From NCBI RefSeq assembly GCF_000418365.1, contig NC_021663.1, positions 1,116,001 through 1,180,000 of the forward strand: 64,000 bases of DNA. Reading direction: 5' to 3'. Source of the stretch: Corynebacterium terpenotabidum Y-11. Lineage in GTDB: Bacteria > Actinomycetota > Actinomycetes > Mycobacteriales > Mycobacteriaceae. A model generated the notes under the pieces. It made no database searches, had not been told where the DNA came from, and saw nothing but the letters and a program-made list of their open reading frames with translations. Below are positions 46,194-55,220 of this stretch, piece after piece. Positions within the stretch are counted from its first letter, which is position 1. Every line of letters starts with the position of its first letter. Position numbers and translations under genes: made by a program.

Positions 46194-48230
46194 ATGTCGT
46201 CCACGACAGATACGTCACGCAGCATCCTGAGGGAGGTGGGCGGCGCCGACAATGTCGCCGATCTCACCTACTGTGCGACCCGGCTCAGATTTCAGCTCCA
46301 TGACCGGTCGAAGGTTGATCTCCATGCTCTGGAAAGTATCCCGTCGGTACTCGGCGTGGTGCCCCAGGGAGGCGCTGGCGTCCAGGTCGTCATGGGCGGC
46401 GGGGTAGCGGACTTCTACAACGTCATCGCCAAGGAACCCGGTATGGGGGATACCGATACCACCCCCGCGAAGAAGGAGTACGGGGGTGTCCGGGGGAAGT
46501 ACGAGTGGATCAACTACTGCTTCGAGTTCCTCTCCGACACCTTCCGGCCCGTGCTGTGGGCGCTGCTGGGTGCCTCGCTGATCATCACGATGCTTGTGCT
46601 CGCCGACACCTTCGGCTGGCAGGACTTCCGCGCCCCCATGGAGGACCAGCCCGACGGGTACGTGCTGCTGCACGCCATGTGGCGCTCCGTGTTCTACTTC
46701 CTGCCGATCATGATCGGCGCCACGGCGTCCCGGAAACTCGGGGCGAATGAATGGGTCGGCGCGGCGATCCCCGCCGCGCTGCTCACCCCGGAGTTCCTGT
46801 CGCTGGGCGCGGCGGAGGACGTCGTCCACATTTTCGGTCTCCCCCTGGTGCTCAACGACTACTCCTCGCAGGTCTTCCCCCCGCTGATCGCGGCTGTCGG
46901 CCTGTACTGGGTGGAGAAGGGCCTGAAGAAGATCATCCCCTCGGCGGTGCACATGGTCTTCGTGCCCTTTTTCTCGCTGCTCATCATGATCCCCGCGACG
47001 GCGTTCATCTTCGGCCCCTTCGGCATCGGCATCGGCAACGGCATCTCCAACTTCCTGGAGTGGACCAACGACCTCTCTCCGTTCATCCTCGCCATCGTCA
47101 TCCCGCTGCTGTACCCCTTCCTCGTGCCGCTGGGGCTGCACTGGCCGCTTAACGCGATCATGGTGCAGAACCTCGCCACCCTCGGCTACGACTTCATCCA
47201 GGGCCCGATGGGCGCCTGGAACTTCGCCTGCTTCGGTGTGGTCGCCGGGGTGTTCTTCGTCTCGCTGAAGGAGAAGAACAAGGCGATGCGGCAGGTCTCC
47301 TTCGGTGGTCTCATGGCAGGCCTGCTGGGCGGCATCTCCGAACCCTCGCTCTACGGTGTACTGCTGCGGTTCAAGAAGACCTACTTCCGTCTACTCCCCG
47401 GCTGTCTCGTCGGCGGTATCGTCATCGGCTTCTTCGATGTGAAGGCCAATGCGTTCGTCTTCACGTCATTGCTGACCATCCCGGCGATGGACCCGTGGGG
47501 CGGCTACGCCCTCGGCATCGCCGCGGCATTCGCCACGTCCTTCCTGCTCACCGTGGTGCTGGACTACCGGGGCAGGGACGAGAAGGCGGAGATCCTCGCC
47601 CAGCTGGAGGCGGAGCGGATTGCCGCCGGTGAGGAGGAGGACGCCCGGATCGCCGAGGCGGACGCCGTGGCCGCCGGTACTGCCGCGGGTACTGCCGGAG
47701 GCGCGGACGCGGCGCCGGTGAAGCCCGCACTGCGGCCCGGTGTGGTCACCGTGGTGACCGCACCACTGGAGGGTGAAGTCCTGGCTCTGTCCGAGACCCC
47801 GGACGCCGCCTTTGCCGGTGGTGCCCTGGGCAACGGTGTGTGCATCGATCCCATGGGGGATACGGTGTTCGCCCCGGCTGACGGGACGATCCTCACCGTC
47901 CAGAAGACCGGACATGCCGTGGGTCTGCGTCTGGACTCCGGCATCGAACTGCTCATCCACATCGGGATCGACACGGTGAAGATGGCGGGGGAGGGCTTCG
48001 AGGTTCTCGTGGAGAAGAAACAGAAGGTCACGGCGGGCACACCGCTGGTGCGCTTCGACCGGGCGGCGATCGAGGCGGCGGGATACTCGCCGCTGACGCC
48101 GGTGGTCGTGGTGAACACGCAGAAGTTCGGCACGGTCGACGGTATGCCCGCCCCGGTCGCAGCGCCCGGCGATGACATCATCACCGTCACCGCGAAGGCA
48201 CCGACGGTGGATGCTGCGGCGGCGTCCTGA
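46194..48230 (+). CDS. ptsG: glucose-type PTS permease EIIBCA (PtsG)
   Basis: 678 aa in the order EIIB-EIIC-EIIA. EIIB phosphocysteine is C27 in LTYCATRLRFQL; EIIC spans about residues 95-455 with ten hydrophobic segments (RPVLWALLGASLIITMLVLADTF, GGISEPSLYGVLLRFKK); an Ala/Glu/Asp-rich linker follows; EIIA has its phospho-His at about H589 in LLIHIGIDTVKM. Length, domain order and place between rpsA and coaE agree with C. glutamicum PtsG, so glucose is the likely substrate; sucrose or beta-glucoside permeases have the same architecture. CAGGAGA precedes ATG 46194. Confidence 0.92.
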   Translation: MSSTTDTSRSILREVGGADNVADLTYCATRLRFQLHDRSKVDLHALESIPSVLGVVPQGGAGVQVVMGGGVADFYNVIAKEPGMGDTDTTPAKKEYGGVRGKYEWINYCFEFLSDTFRPVLWALLGASLIITMLVLADTFGWQDFRAPMEDQPDGYVLLHAMWRSVFYFLPIMIGATASRKLGANEWVGAAIPAALLTPEFLSLGAAEDVVHIFGLPLVLNDYSSQVFPPLIAAVGLYWVEKGLKKIIPSAVHMVFVPFFSLLIMIPATAFIFGPFGIGIGNGISNFLEWTNDLSPFILAIVIPLLYPFLVPLGLHWPLNAIMVQNLATLGYDFIQGPMGAWNFACFGVVAGVFFVSLKEKNKAMRQVSFGGLMAGLLGGISEPSLYGVLLRFKKTYFRLLPGCLVGGIVIGFFDVKANAFVFTSLLTIPAMDPWGGYALGIAAAFATSFLLTVVLDYRGRDEKAEILAQLEAERIAAGEEEDARIAEADAVAAGTAAGTAGGADAAPVKPALRPGVVTVVTAPLEGEVLALSETPDAAFAGGALGNGVCIDPMGDTVFAPADGTILTVQKTGHAVGLRLDSGIELLIHIGIDTVKMAGEGFEVLVEKKQKVTAGTPLVRFDRAAIEAAGYSPLTPVVVVNTQKFGTVDGMPAPVAAPGDDIITVTAKAPTVDAAAAS

Positions 48231-48419
48231 CGGTCATGGCCCGGCGCTCCACTGCCGGTCTGTGCCGGAGGTTCTCTCGTCGACGCGGCGAGCCGGGCCT
48301 GCACCGCCGTGGGTGTGACGGCAGCCAGAACAGCCGTCGGCCAACGGCGGACCCCCGCATCCGGGCAGGGGATCAGCCTGGATACGGGGGCGCAGGGATT
48401 CGTGGTCCGGGGAGGGGTC
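48231..48419. other. 189-bp region between convergent ptsG and MaoC gene
   Basis: No supported gene and no strong hairpin with T-run. Several short GCCGG and GGCG repeats could fold, but none stands out as a terminator. The minus-strand open frame crossing it is antisense to ptsG. Confidence 0.5.
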
Positions 48420-49349
48420 CTACAGGGCCTCGATGCGGGCCACGGCGTGCAGGGTCTCCAGCTTGGAGGCCTTGCGCAGCTGGACGTCCCAGGCACCGTC
48501 CGCGTCCTGCGTGGTGAACTCCGCGACCTTCGCCGGCAGGGTCACCGGCTTGGCGAACTCGATGGAGAACCGGGAGCCGCCGGTGGGCAGCAGACCCTCG
48601 AGGGAGGCCAGCACTGCGGCGGCCGACCACATGCCGTGGGCGATGGTCGACGGGAAGCCGAAGGCCTTGGCACCCAGGCCGGAGACGTGGATCGGGTTCT
48701 TGTCGCCCGAGGCGTCCGCGTAGACCTTGATGCTCTCGGCGGTGGCGGTGAGCGTGGCGGACGGCGTCGGATCCGCGGGGATCTCCGGACGCTCGAAGAG
48801 GGAACCGGAGTCCTCCGCACGGGCCTTCACCTCAGCGTCCGCGGAGCCGGAGAGCTTCGCACCCTTGGCGAGGAAACCGGAGGTCTGGGTCCACACCGGG
48901 GACTCTCCCTCACCGTCGACGAAGACCTCGGTGACCATGTCGATGAGAAGGCCCTTGCGGTGCGGCCGCAGGTTCTCCGCGTGGGTGCGGATGGTGAACT
49001 CGTCATCGACGGTCAGCGGGCGGGTCTGCTCGATGACGTTGGTGAGGTGCACGGCGCCGACCGCGTTGAACGGGTAGTCGGGGGTGGTCATGACCTTCAT
49101 CGCGAGCGGGAAGGACAGGACGTAAAGGTAGGTCGCCGGCAGCTCATTGCCGAGTCGCAGGCCGGTGGCGGCGGCGTAGGCACCGAGGTGCTTCACATTG
49201 ACCTTCACACCCGTGACCGTGAACCCGGTGCCCGGGTCGGACTTCGCCGAACGCTTCGTACCGATACCGGGGACGAGGTCCTTGGCAGCGGACTTGTACT
49301 CGGTCATGAGCTCCGGGATCGCCGGCAGCTCCTTGTAGGTGACTGTCAT
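48420..49349 (-). CDS. htdX: MaoC-like (R)-hydroxyacyl dehydratase, HtdX-like
   Basis: 309 aa double hot-dog protein. The N-terminal half carries NELPATYLYVLSFPLAMKVMTTPDYPFN; the C-terminal half holds the hydratase 2 motif YADASGDKNPIHVSGLGAKAFGFPSTIAHGMW with catalytic Asp and His. It is expected to dehydrate (R)-3-hydroxyacyl thioesters. It follows fabG4 by 9 nt, its AGGAG site overlapping the fabG4 stop, so they are coupled. The gene set htdX-fabG4 divergent from fadA2 matches the mycobacterial locus. Confidence 0.9.
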   Translation of the reverse strand: MTVTYKELPAIPELMTEYKSAAKDLVPGIGTKRSAKSDPGTGFTVTGVKVNVKHLGAYAAATGLRLGNELPATYLYVLSFPLAMKVMTTPDYPFNAVGAVHLTNVIEQTRPLTVDDEFTIRTHAENLRPHRKGLLIDMVTEVFVDGEGESPVWTQTSGFLAKGAKLSGSADAEVKARAEDSGSLFERPEIPADPTPSATLTATAESIKVYADASGDKNPIHVSGLGAKAFGFPSTIAHGMWSAAAVLASLEGLLPTGGSRFSIEFAKPVTLPAKVAEFTTQDADGAWDVQLRKASKLETLHAVARIEAL

Positions 49350-49358
49350 GGTGATCTC

Positions 49359-50693
49359 CTAGGCGCCCATGAGGTGCTGGCCGCAGACGCGCAGGTACTG
49401 GCCGGTGACAGCGCCGGAGGCGTTACCGGCGAAGAAGCCGACACCCTCGGCGACGTCGAGCGGCAGGCCCCCCTGGGACAGGGAGTTCAGCCGGCGTCCG
49501 ACCTCACGGGTACCGGTGGGGATCTCGGCGGTCATCGCGGTCTCGATGAAACCGGGGGCGATGGCGTTGACGGTGATGCCCTTCGCGGCGACCTGCGGGG
49601 CGAGGGCCTCGGCGATGCCGATCATGCCCGCCTTGGACATCGCGTAGTTGGTCTGACCGCGCTGGCCGGCCAGGCCGTCCATGGAGGACAGGGTGATGAC
49701 GCGGCCGCCCTCGTTGAGGCCACCGTTCTCCAGCAGTGCCTCGGTGATACGGATCGGGGCGATGAAGTTGATCGCCTGGACCAGGTTCCACTTGCCCTCG
49801 TCCATGTTGGCGAGCAGCTTGTCGCGGGTGACACCGGCGTTGTGGACGATGATGTCCACACCCTGGCCCCACTTCTCCTCGGCGTGGGCCTTGATCTTGT
49901 CGGCGGCGTCGGGGGCGGTGACGTCCAGCGGCAGGGCAGAGCCCTTGACCTCGTTGGTGATCTCCGCGAGGGCCTCACCGGCGGCGGGGACGTCGACGAT
50001 GATGACCTTGGCGCCGTCACGGGCCAGGACGCGGGCGATGTCGGCGCCGATGCCGCGGGCAGCGCCGGTGACCAGGGCGACCTTGCCGGCGGTCGGGGTG
50101 GCCCAGCTTTCCGGGGTCTCGACGTGGGTGGCATCGACGCGGATCACCTGGCCGTCGACGTAAGCGGACTTGCCGGACAGCACGAAGCGGACCGGGGCCT
50201 CAAGGCCGGACAGATCATCGGAGACAGCCGGGTCAACGTAGATCAGCTGGGCGGTGGCGCCGCGCAGCAGTTCCTTGGCCAGGGAGCGCACGAAACCCTC
50301 GATGGCGCGCTGGACGATGCGCTCGTCGGCGTCCTCGATGGCCTCCGGAGTGGTGCCGATGACGAGGAAGCGGGCGCAGGGGCGGACCTTGCGCATCTGG
50401 GGGTGGAAGAAGTCGTAGAGCTTCTTGATGTCCTCAGGGGTGGTGATCCCGGTGGCGTCGAAGATGATGGCGGACTTCTTGATGTCGGTGTCCGCGTCGA
50501 CGAACTGGAAGTCGGCATCGAGGAACTCGCGGACACCCGCGGCCACACGGCCTTCGCCGCCGAGGACGACCGGACCGTCGAGGGCGGGCTCACCCTCCTT
50601 GTAGCGGCGCAGCTTCTCGCCCTGGGGGACGCCGAGCTTACCGGCGAGGTCCGAGTTGATGATCTGCTCCAGCAGGCCCTTCTTGGAAGACAA
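49359..50693 (-). CDS. fabG4: high-molecular-weight 3-oxoacyl-thioester reductase (FabG4-like SDR)
   Basis: 444 aa with two Rossmann-like halves. The N-terminal one (about 1-200: DGPVVLGGEGRVAAGVREFL, FDATGITTPEDIKKLYDFFHP) is a flavodoxin-like domain without an active site. The C-terminal one (210-444) is a classical FabG: KVALVTGAARGIGADIARVL, IIVHNAGVTRDKLLANMDEGKW, and S-Y-K in ITLSSMDGLAGQRGQTNYAMSKAGM. This two-part structure is that of mycobacterial FabG4, an NADH-linked long-chain ketoacyl-CoA reductase. The start is a TTG at 50693, preceded by AAGGAGA; no ATG or GTG in frame fits. Confidence 0.92.
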   Translation of the reverse strand: MSSKKGLLEQIINSDLAGKLGVPQGEKLRRYKEGEPALDGPVVLGGEGRVAAGVREFLDADFQFVDADTDIKKSAIIFDATGITTPEDIKKLYDFFHPQMRKVRPCARFLVIGTTPEAIEDADERIVQRAIEGFVRSLAKELLRGATAQLIYVDPAVSDDLSGLEAPVRFVLSGKSAYVDGQVIRVDATHVETPESWATPTAGKVALVTGAARGIGADIARVLARDGAKVIIVDVPAAGEALAEITNEVKGSALPLDVTAPDAADKIKAHAEEKWGQGVDIIVHNAGVTRDKLLANMDEGKWNLVQAINFIAPIRITEALLENGGLNEGGRVITLSSMDGLAGQRGQTNYAMSKAGMIGIAEALAPQVAAKGITVNAIAPGFIETAMTAEIPTGTREVGRRLNSLSQGGLPLDVAEGVGFFAGNASGAVTGQYLRVCGQHLMGA

Positions 50694-50757
50694 TGTCCTG
50701 ATCTCCTTGGTCGGTGTGGATCGTGGTCGGTCGGGGCACAAACCCCGTTTATTCGAA

Positions 50758-50825
50758 AGCGTACCTTGTGGCCGCACGAACAATGTATGTTCTCATTCGT
50801 ACCCTAGCGTGTGACACGGTACGCT
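50758..50825. promoter_or_regulatory. divergent fabG4/fadA2 control region with mirrored elements
   Basis: AGCGTACC (50758-50765) and its exact reverse complement GGTACGCT (50818-50825) flank a 15-bp palindrome, GAACAATGTATGTTC (50778-50792). Each arm contains TACGCT reading outward on its own strand, a possible -10. TAGGCT at 50901-50906 is another -10 candidate for fadA2. The 267-bp region has no gene. Confidence 0.5.
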
Positions 50826-50960
50826 GTCCGGTAAATCCGTGACAGAGACAACAGTGCTCGCACCAACCCCGGATACGGCGTCCGGCTCCGCCCCCACGGG
50901 TAGGCTGGCTGCCAGACTCGACCCAAGATTCGCACAATGACGATGGAGTGATTCACGATC

Positions 50961-52277
50961 ATGACCTCTTCCTCCCCGCGTAAGGTCGCCATCCTCGGCG
51001 GCAACCGCATCCCCTTCGCACGGTCCAACAAGGAGTACTCCAGCGCCTCCAACCAGGACATGCTGACCTCCACCATCAACGGCCTGGTTGCCCGCTTCGG
51101 ACTGCAGGACGAGAAGCTCGGCATGGTCGTCGCCGGTGCCGTGCTCAAGCACGCCCGTGACTTCAACATGACCCGCGAGGTCGTCCTCGGTTCCGCGCTG
51201 AACAGCGAGACTCCGGCATTTGACCTGCAGCAGGCCTGCGGCACCGGCCTCGCCGCAGCCGTCCAGGTCGCCGACGCCATCTCCCTCGGCCGGATCGAGG
51301 CCGGCATCGCCGGTGGTACCGACACCACCTCGGACGCCCCGCTCGCCGTCAACGATGAGCTGCGTAAGACTCTCATCAAGGTCAACAACGCCAAGTCCAC
51401 CCCCGAGATGCTCAAGCTCCTCGGTTCGGTGCGTCCCTCCCAGATCGCCCCGGAGCAGCCGCAGAACGGTGAGCCCCGCACCGGCCTGTCCATGGGTGAC
51501 CATGCTGCGATCACCGCCCGTGAACTCGGCATCACCCGGGAGGACCAGGACCAGCTTGCCGTCGAGTCCCACCAGAAGCTCGCCGCCGCCTACGACGCCG
51601 GCTTCTTCGAGGACCTGGTGACCCCCTTCCTGGGTGTGCAGCGCGACACGAACCTGCGCGCGGACTCCAACGTGGAGAAGCTGGCCACCCTCAAGCCGGT
51701 CTTCGGCAAGAAGGACGCCGCCGCCCACGGCACCCAGGCGACCATGACCGCCGGTAACTCCACCCCGCTGACCGACGGTGCCTCCGCCGTGCTGCTGTCC
51801 AGCGAGGAGTGGGCTGCGGAGCACAACCTGCCGGTCCGCGCCTACCTGGTGGACTCCGAGACCGCCGCCGTGGACTTCCTCCACGGCCACGACGGCCTCA
51901 CCCCGGACGGCCTGCTGATGGCCCCGACCTACGCCGTGCCGCGCCTGCTGGAGCGCAACGGTCTCACCCTCCAGGACTTCGACTTCTACGAGATCCACGA
52001 GGCCTTCGCCTCCCAGACCCTCGCCACCCTGAAGGCCTGGGAGTCCGAGGAGTACTGCCGTGAGCGTCTGGGTCTGGACGCCCCGCTCGGCGCCATCGAC
52101 CGCGCCAAGCTCAACGTCAAGGGCTCCTCGCTGGCCGCCGGCCACCCCTTCGCCGCGACCGGTGGACGCCTGATCGCCACCACCGCGAAGATCCTCGAGG
52201 AGAACGGCGGCGGTCGTGCGCTGCTCTCCATCTGCGCCGCCGGTGGCCAGGGCATCACCGCCATCATCGAGCGCTAG
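50961..52277 (+). CDS. fadA2: acetyl-CoA acetyltransferase/thiolase (FadA2-like)
   Basis: 438 aa thiolase. The acyl-enzyme Cys is in FDLQQACGTGLAAAVQVADAI near residue 93; other motifs are GGTDTTSDAPLAVNDEL, FYEIHEAFASQTLAT with the catalytic His, KGSSLAAGHPFAATGGR and SICAAGGQGITAIIE with the second Cys. The longer trifunctional-protein-like type cleaves or condenses acyl-CoAs. GGAG lies 12 nt before ATG 50961. Divergent from fabG4-htdX: reductase, dehydratase and thiolase together cover three steps of an acyl-CoA cycle; the enoyl reductase or acyl-CoA dehydrogenase is not here. Confidence 0.93.
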   Translation: MTSSSPRKVAILGGNRIPFARSNKEYSSASNQDMLTSTINGLVARFGLQDEKLGMVVAGAVLKHARDFNMTREVVLGSALNSETPAFDLQQACGTGLAAAVQVADAISLGRIEAGIAGGTDTTSDAPLAVNDELRKTLIKVNNAKSTPEMLKLLGSVRPSQIAPEQPQNGEPRTGLSMGDHAAITARELGITREDQDQLAVESHQKLAAAYDAGFFEDLVTPFLGVQRDTNLRADSNVEKLATLKPVFGKKDAAAHGTQATMTAGNSTPLTDGASAVLLSSEEWAAEHNLPVRAYLVDSETAAVDFLHGHDGLTPDGLLMAPTYAVPRLLERNGLTLQDFDFYEIHEAFASQTLATLKAWESEEYCRERLGLDAPLGAIDRAKLNVKGSSLAAGHPFAATGGRLIATTAKILEENGGGRALLSICAAGGQGITAIIER

Positions 52278-52311
52278 CAGCCGTCTGCCGCTGACGTAAT
52301 CGGGGCGGCGC

Positions 52312-52361
52312 GACCGGCACCGACTGGTACCGACCGGCACCGACCGGTATTGACCGGCACT
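52312..52361. repeat. five decamer tandem repeats, GAC(C/T)GG core
   Basis: Units GACCGGCACC, GACTGGTACC, GACCGGCACC, GACCGGTATT and GACCGGCACT run without gap from 52312. The 16-mer GACCGGCACCGACTGG is identical to one in the array at 4461. The array lies 34 bp after the fadA2 stop and abuts the hairpin at 52362. Confidence 0.88.
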
Positions 52362-52406
52362 GACATCCAGGGGTGGTCCTGATCAACAGGACCACCCCTG
52401 GATGTC
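52362..52406. terminator. 20-bp perfect hairpin downstream of fadA2
   Basis: A 20-bp arm at 52362-52381 and its exact complement at 52387-52406 enclose a 5-nt loop (ATCAA). It is the strongest hairpin in the window. There is no T-run after it; the coaE -10 follows 50 bp later. Probably terminates fadA2 transcripts. Confidence 0.75.
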
Positions 52407-52455
52407 GCTGCGTGAGGATACCGTCGACTCTGTGCTGTCAGGATTCCCCACGGGG

Positions 52456-52461
52456 TAGCCT
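52456..52461 (+). promoter_or_regulatory. -10 TAGCCT of coaE (leaderless)
   Basis: TAGCCT ends 6 nt before ATG 52468. Confidence 0.55.
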
Positions 52462-52467
52462 GACTGC

Positions 52468-53064
52468 ATGCACATCATCGGACTGACCGGAGGTATCGGC
52501 TCCGGGAAATCGACCGTCTCGAACCGCTTGAAAGAGCTCGGAGCCACGATCGTGGACGCCGACCTCATCGCCCGCGAGATCGTCGAGCCGGGCGAACCGG
52601 CACTGGCGGAGCTGGGGGAGGCGTTCGATGGGGTGATCCGCACCGACGGGACGCTCGACCGGGCGGAACTCGCCCGGCAGGCCTTCGCCTCCCCGGAGGC
52701 CACGGCGCAGCTCAACGCGATCACCCATCCGCGGATCCACGACCGGACCACGCAGCAGTTCGAGGACGCCCGCGCTGCTGACGTCCCCGTTCTCGTCTAC
52801 GACATGCCGCTACTCATCGAAAACGGCCAGACCGGCATGGTCGATACCGTCCTCGTTGTCGACGCCCCCGATGACCTGCGGGTGCAGCGGCTGGTGAATC
52901 AGCGGGGTCTGGACGCCGACGACGCCCGACGGCGTATCGCCGCCCAGATCGACCGGGACACCCGCCTCGCCGTGGCGGACACGGTCCTCGACAACTCCGG
53001 CGACCTGGCGTCCCTCCTCGACCAGGTCGACGCGTTTTGGGCGGGACTTCCGGCACAGACCTAG
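52468..53064 (+). CDS. coaE: dephospho-CoA kinase CoaE
   Basis: 198 aa P-loop kinase for the last step of coenzyme A synthesis. IIGLTGGIGSGKSTVSNRL is Walker A, DADLIAREIVEPG binds dephospho-CoA, and ITHPRI, YDMPLLIENG and RLVNQRGLDADDARRRIAAQ (lid) are typical. It lacks the UPF0157 domain fused to mycobacterial CoaE. Its TAG stop begins the uvrB -10. Confidence 0.96.
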   Translation: MHIIGLTGGIGSGKSTVSNRLKELGATIVDADLIAREIVEPGEPALAELGEAFDGVIRTDGTLDRAELARQAFASPEATAQLNAITHPRIHDRTTQQFEDARAADVPVLVYDMPLLIENGQTGMVDTVLVVDAPDDLRVQRLVNQRGLDADDARRRIAAQIDRDTRLAVADTVLDNSGDLASLLDQVDAFWAGLPAQT

Positions 53065-53067
53065 ACT
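53062..53067 (+). promoter_or_regulatory. -10 TAGACT of uvrB, sharing the coaE stop codon
   Basis: coaE stop TAG (53062-53064) opens TAGACT, which ends 6 nt before the uvrB ATG. No LexA-like site is visible just upstream. Confidence 0.55.
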
Positions 53068-53073
53068 GGCCGC

Positions 53074-55203
53074 ATGGCCTTCGCAGCTGAACACCCCGTC
53101 CTCTCCGAATCCGAGTTCCGCCCGGTCGGTGAGGTTGAGCGCACCGACACGCCCTTCGAGGTCATCAGTGAGTACGAACCTGCCGGTGACCAACCTGCCG
53201 CGATCAGGGAGCTTGACGAGCGGTTGAACCGGGGGGAGCGGGATATCGTCCTCATGGGTGCTACCGGTACCGGTAAGTCCGCGACGGCAGCCTGGCTCAT
53301 CGAGAAACAGCAACGCCCGACCCTGGTCATGGCACCGAACAAGACCTTGGCTGCGCAGCTGGCCAATGAGCTGCGCAGTCTGCTGCCGAACAATGCCGTG
53401 GAGTACTTCGTCAGCTACTACGACTACTACCAGCCTGAGGCGTACATCGCGCAGACGGACACCTACATTGAGAAGGACTCGTCGATCAACGACGACGTCG
53501 AGCGGCTGCGCCACTCCGCGACCTCGAACCTGCTGTCGCGGCGTGATGTCGTGGTCGTCTCGTCGGTCTCCTGCATCTACGGCCTGGGGACTCCACAGTC
53601 CTACCTGGATCGCTCCGTGGTGCTCAAGGTCGGGGAGGAGGTCGAGCGTGACCGGTTCCTCCGGCTGCTCGTCGATATCCAGTACGACCGCAATGACATC
53701 GCCTTCACCCGCGGAGCTTTCCGCGTCAAGGGGGACACGGTCGACATCATCCCCGCCTATGAGGAGCTCGCCGTGCGCGTCGAATTCTTCGGTGATGAGA
53801 TCGACAGCCTCTTCTACATCCATCCGTTGACCGGGGATGTAATCCGGGAGGTCGACGAGATCCGGATCTTCCCCGCCACCCATTACGTCGCCGGTCCGGA
53901 ACGGATGGTCAAGGCGATGGAGGATATCCGTGCGGAGCTGGAACACCGGGTCGCGGACCTGGAGAACCGGGGCAAACTGCTGGAGGCCCAGCGGCTGCGG
54001 ATGCGTACCGAGTACGACCTGGAGATGATCCAGCAGGTCGGGTACTGCTCCGGTATCGAGAACTACTCCCGGCACATCGATCAGCGGGAAGCGGGGTCCG
54101 CGCCCGCCACGCTCATCGACTATTTCCCGGACGACTACCTCACCATCATCGACGAGTCCCACGTGACCGTCCCGCAGATCGGCGGCATGTTCGAGGGTGA
54201 CATGTCCCGCAAGCGCAATCTCGTGGACTTCGGGTTCCGGCTGCCCAGTGCCCTGGACAACCGTCCGTTGACCTGGGAGGAGTTCGATGACCGCAAGGGG
54301 CAGTGCGTCTACATGTCAGCGACCCCGGGCGATTACGAGATCGCCGCTGCCGGGGGTGAGTTTGTCGAGCAGGTGATCCGCCCGACCGGTCTGGTCGACC
54401 CGCAGGTGGAGGTGCGCCCCACCGAGGGACAGATCGATGACCTTATCGAGCAGATCCGTCAGCGGGTGGAGAAGGAGGAACGCGTCCTGGTCACCACGCT
54501 CACCAAGCGGATGGCCGAAGAACTCACCGATTATCTGCTGGAGCACGGGGTGAAGGTCCGCTACATGCACTCCGACATCGACACCCTCAGGCGCGTCGAA
54601 CTGCTGCGTCAACTGAGACTGGGGGAGTACGACGTCCTCGTCGGCATCAACTTGCTGCGTGAGGGTCTCGATCTGCCGGAGGTCTCGTTGGTGGCGATCC
54701 TCGACGCCGACAAGGAGGGCTTCCTGCGCTCGGAGCGCTCGCTGATCCAGACCATCGGGCGTGCCGCCCGTAACGTCTCGGGTGAAGTGATCATGTACGC
54801 CGACAAGATCACCGACTCGATGGCGCATGCGATCTCCGAGACGGAACGTCGCCGCGCCAGACAGATCGCCTACAACACCGAGCACGGCATCGACCCGCAG
54901 CCGTTGCGAAAGAAGATCGCCGACATCCTCGACCAGGTCTACGAGAACCGGGGTGAGGAGGGGCCGGACAACGGGGCGACCCGGATGACCGGTGTTTCTG
55001 CGGACATGGACGTCGCCGCTCCCGGACGGGGAACGGACACGGAAGGGATGGCGCGACCGGAACTGGAGAAGCTCATCGCCGATCTCACCGGTCAGATGCA
55101 GGACGCCGCCCGAGAACTGAAGTTCGAGCTGGCGGGCCGGCTGCGCGACGAGATCGCCGACCTGAAGAAGGAGTTGCGGGGCATGATCGAGGCAGGGCTG
55201 TGA
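53074..55203 (+). CDS. uvrB: excinuclease ABC subunit B
   Basis: 709 aa DNA-damage verification subunit of nucleotide excision repair. Helicase motif I is [31 protein letters not shown] forms the beta-hairpin that probes [12 protein letters not shown] is motif [29 protein letters not shown] and QTIGRAARN are motifs V and VI. A UVR domain ([27 protein letters not shown], about 670-705) ends the protein and contacts UvrC. uvrA lies 3.8 kb downstream; uvrC is not in the window. Confidence 0.98.
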   Translation: MAFAAEHPVLSESEFRPVGEVERTDTPFEVISEYEPAGDQPAAIRELDERLNRGERDIVLMGATGTGKSATAAWLIEKQQRPTLVMAPNKTLAAQLANELRSLLPNNAVEYFVSYYDYYQPEAYIAQTDTYIEKDSSINDDVERLRHSATSNLLSRRDVVVVSSVSCIYGLGTPQSYLDRSVVLKVGEEVERDRFLRLLVDIQYDRNDIAFTRGAFRVKGDTVDIIPAYEELAVRVEFFGDEIDSLFYIHPLTGDVIREVDEIRIFPATHYVAGPERMVKAMEDIRAELEHRVADLENRGKLLEAQRLRMRTEYDLEMIQQVGYCSGIENYSRHIDQREAGSAPATLIDYFPDDYLTIIDESHVTVPQIGGMFEGDMSRKRNLVDFGFRLPSALDNRPLTWEEFDDRKGQCVYMSATPGDYEIAAAGGEFVEQVIRPTGLVDPQVEVRPTEGQIDDLIEQIRQRVEKEERVLVTTLTKRMAEELTDYLLEHGVKVRYMHSDIDTLRRVELLRQLRLGEYDVLVGINLLREGLDLPEVSLVAILDADKEGFLRSERSLIQTIGRAARNVSGEVIMYADKITDSMAHAISETERRRARQIAYNTEHGIDPQPLRKKIADILDQVYENRGEEGPDNGATRMTGVSADMDVAAPGRGTDTEGMARPELEKLIADLTGQMQDAARELKFELAGRLRDEIADLKKELRGMIEAGL

Positions 55204-55208
55204 TCAGG

Positions 55209-55214
55209 TAATCT
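55209..55214 (+). promoter_or_regulatory. -10 TAATCT of the universal stress protein gene (leaderless)
   Basis: TAATCT ends 6 nt before ATG 55221, just after the uvrB stop. Confidence 0.55.
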
Positions 55215-55220
55215 GGCGCC

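Noticed and set aside
46194..48230. sucrose or beta-glucoside PTS permease instead of PtsG
   Set aside because: Same domain architecture, but position between rpsA and coaE and the EIIC sequence match my recollection of C. glutamicum PtsG better.
47564..48496. 310-codon minus-strand frame reaching into the ptsG-MaoC gap
   Set aside because: Mostly antisense to ptsG, Arg/Ser/Pro-rich, no domain and no start signal.
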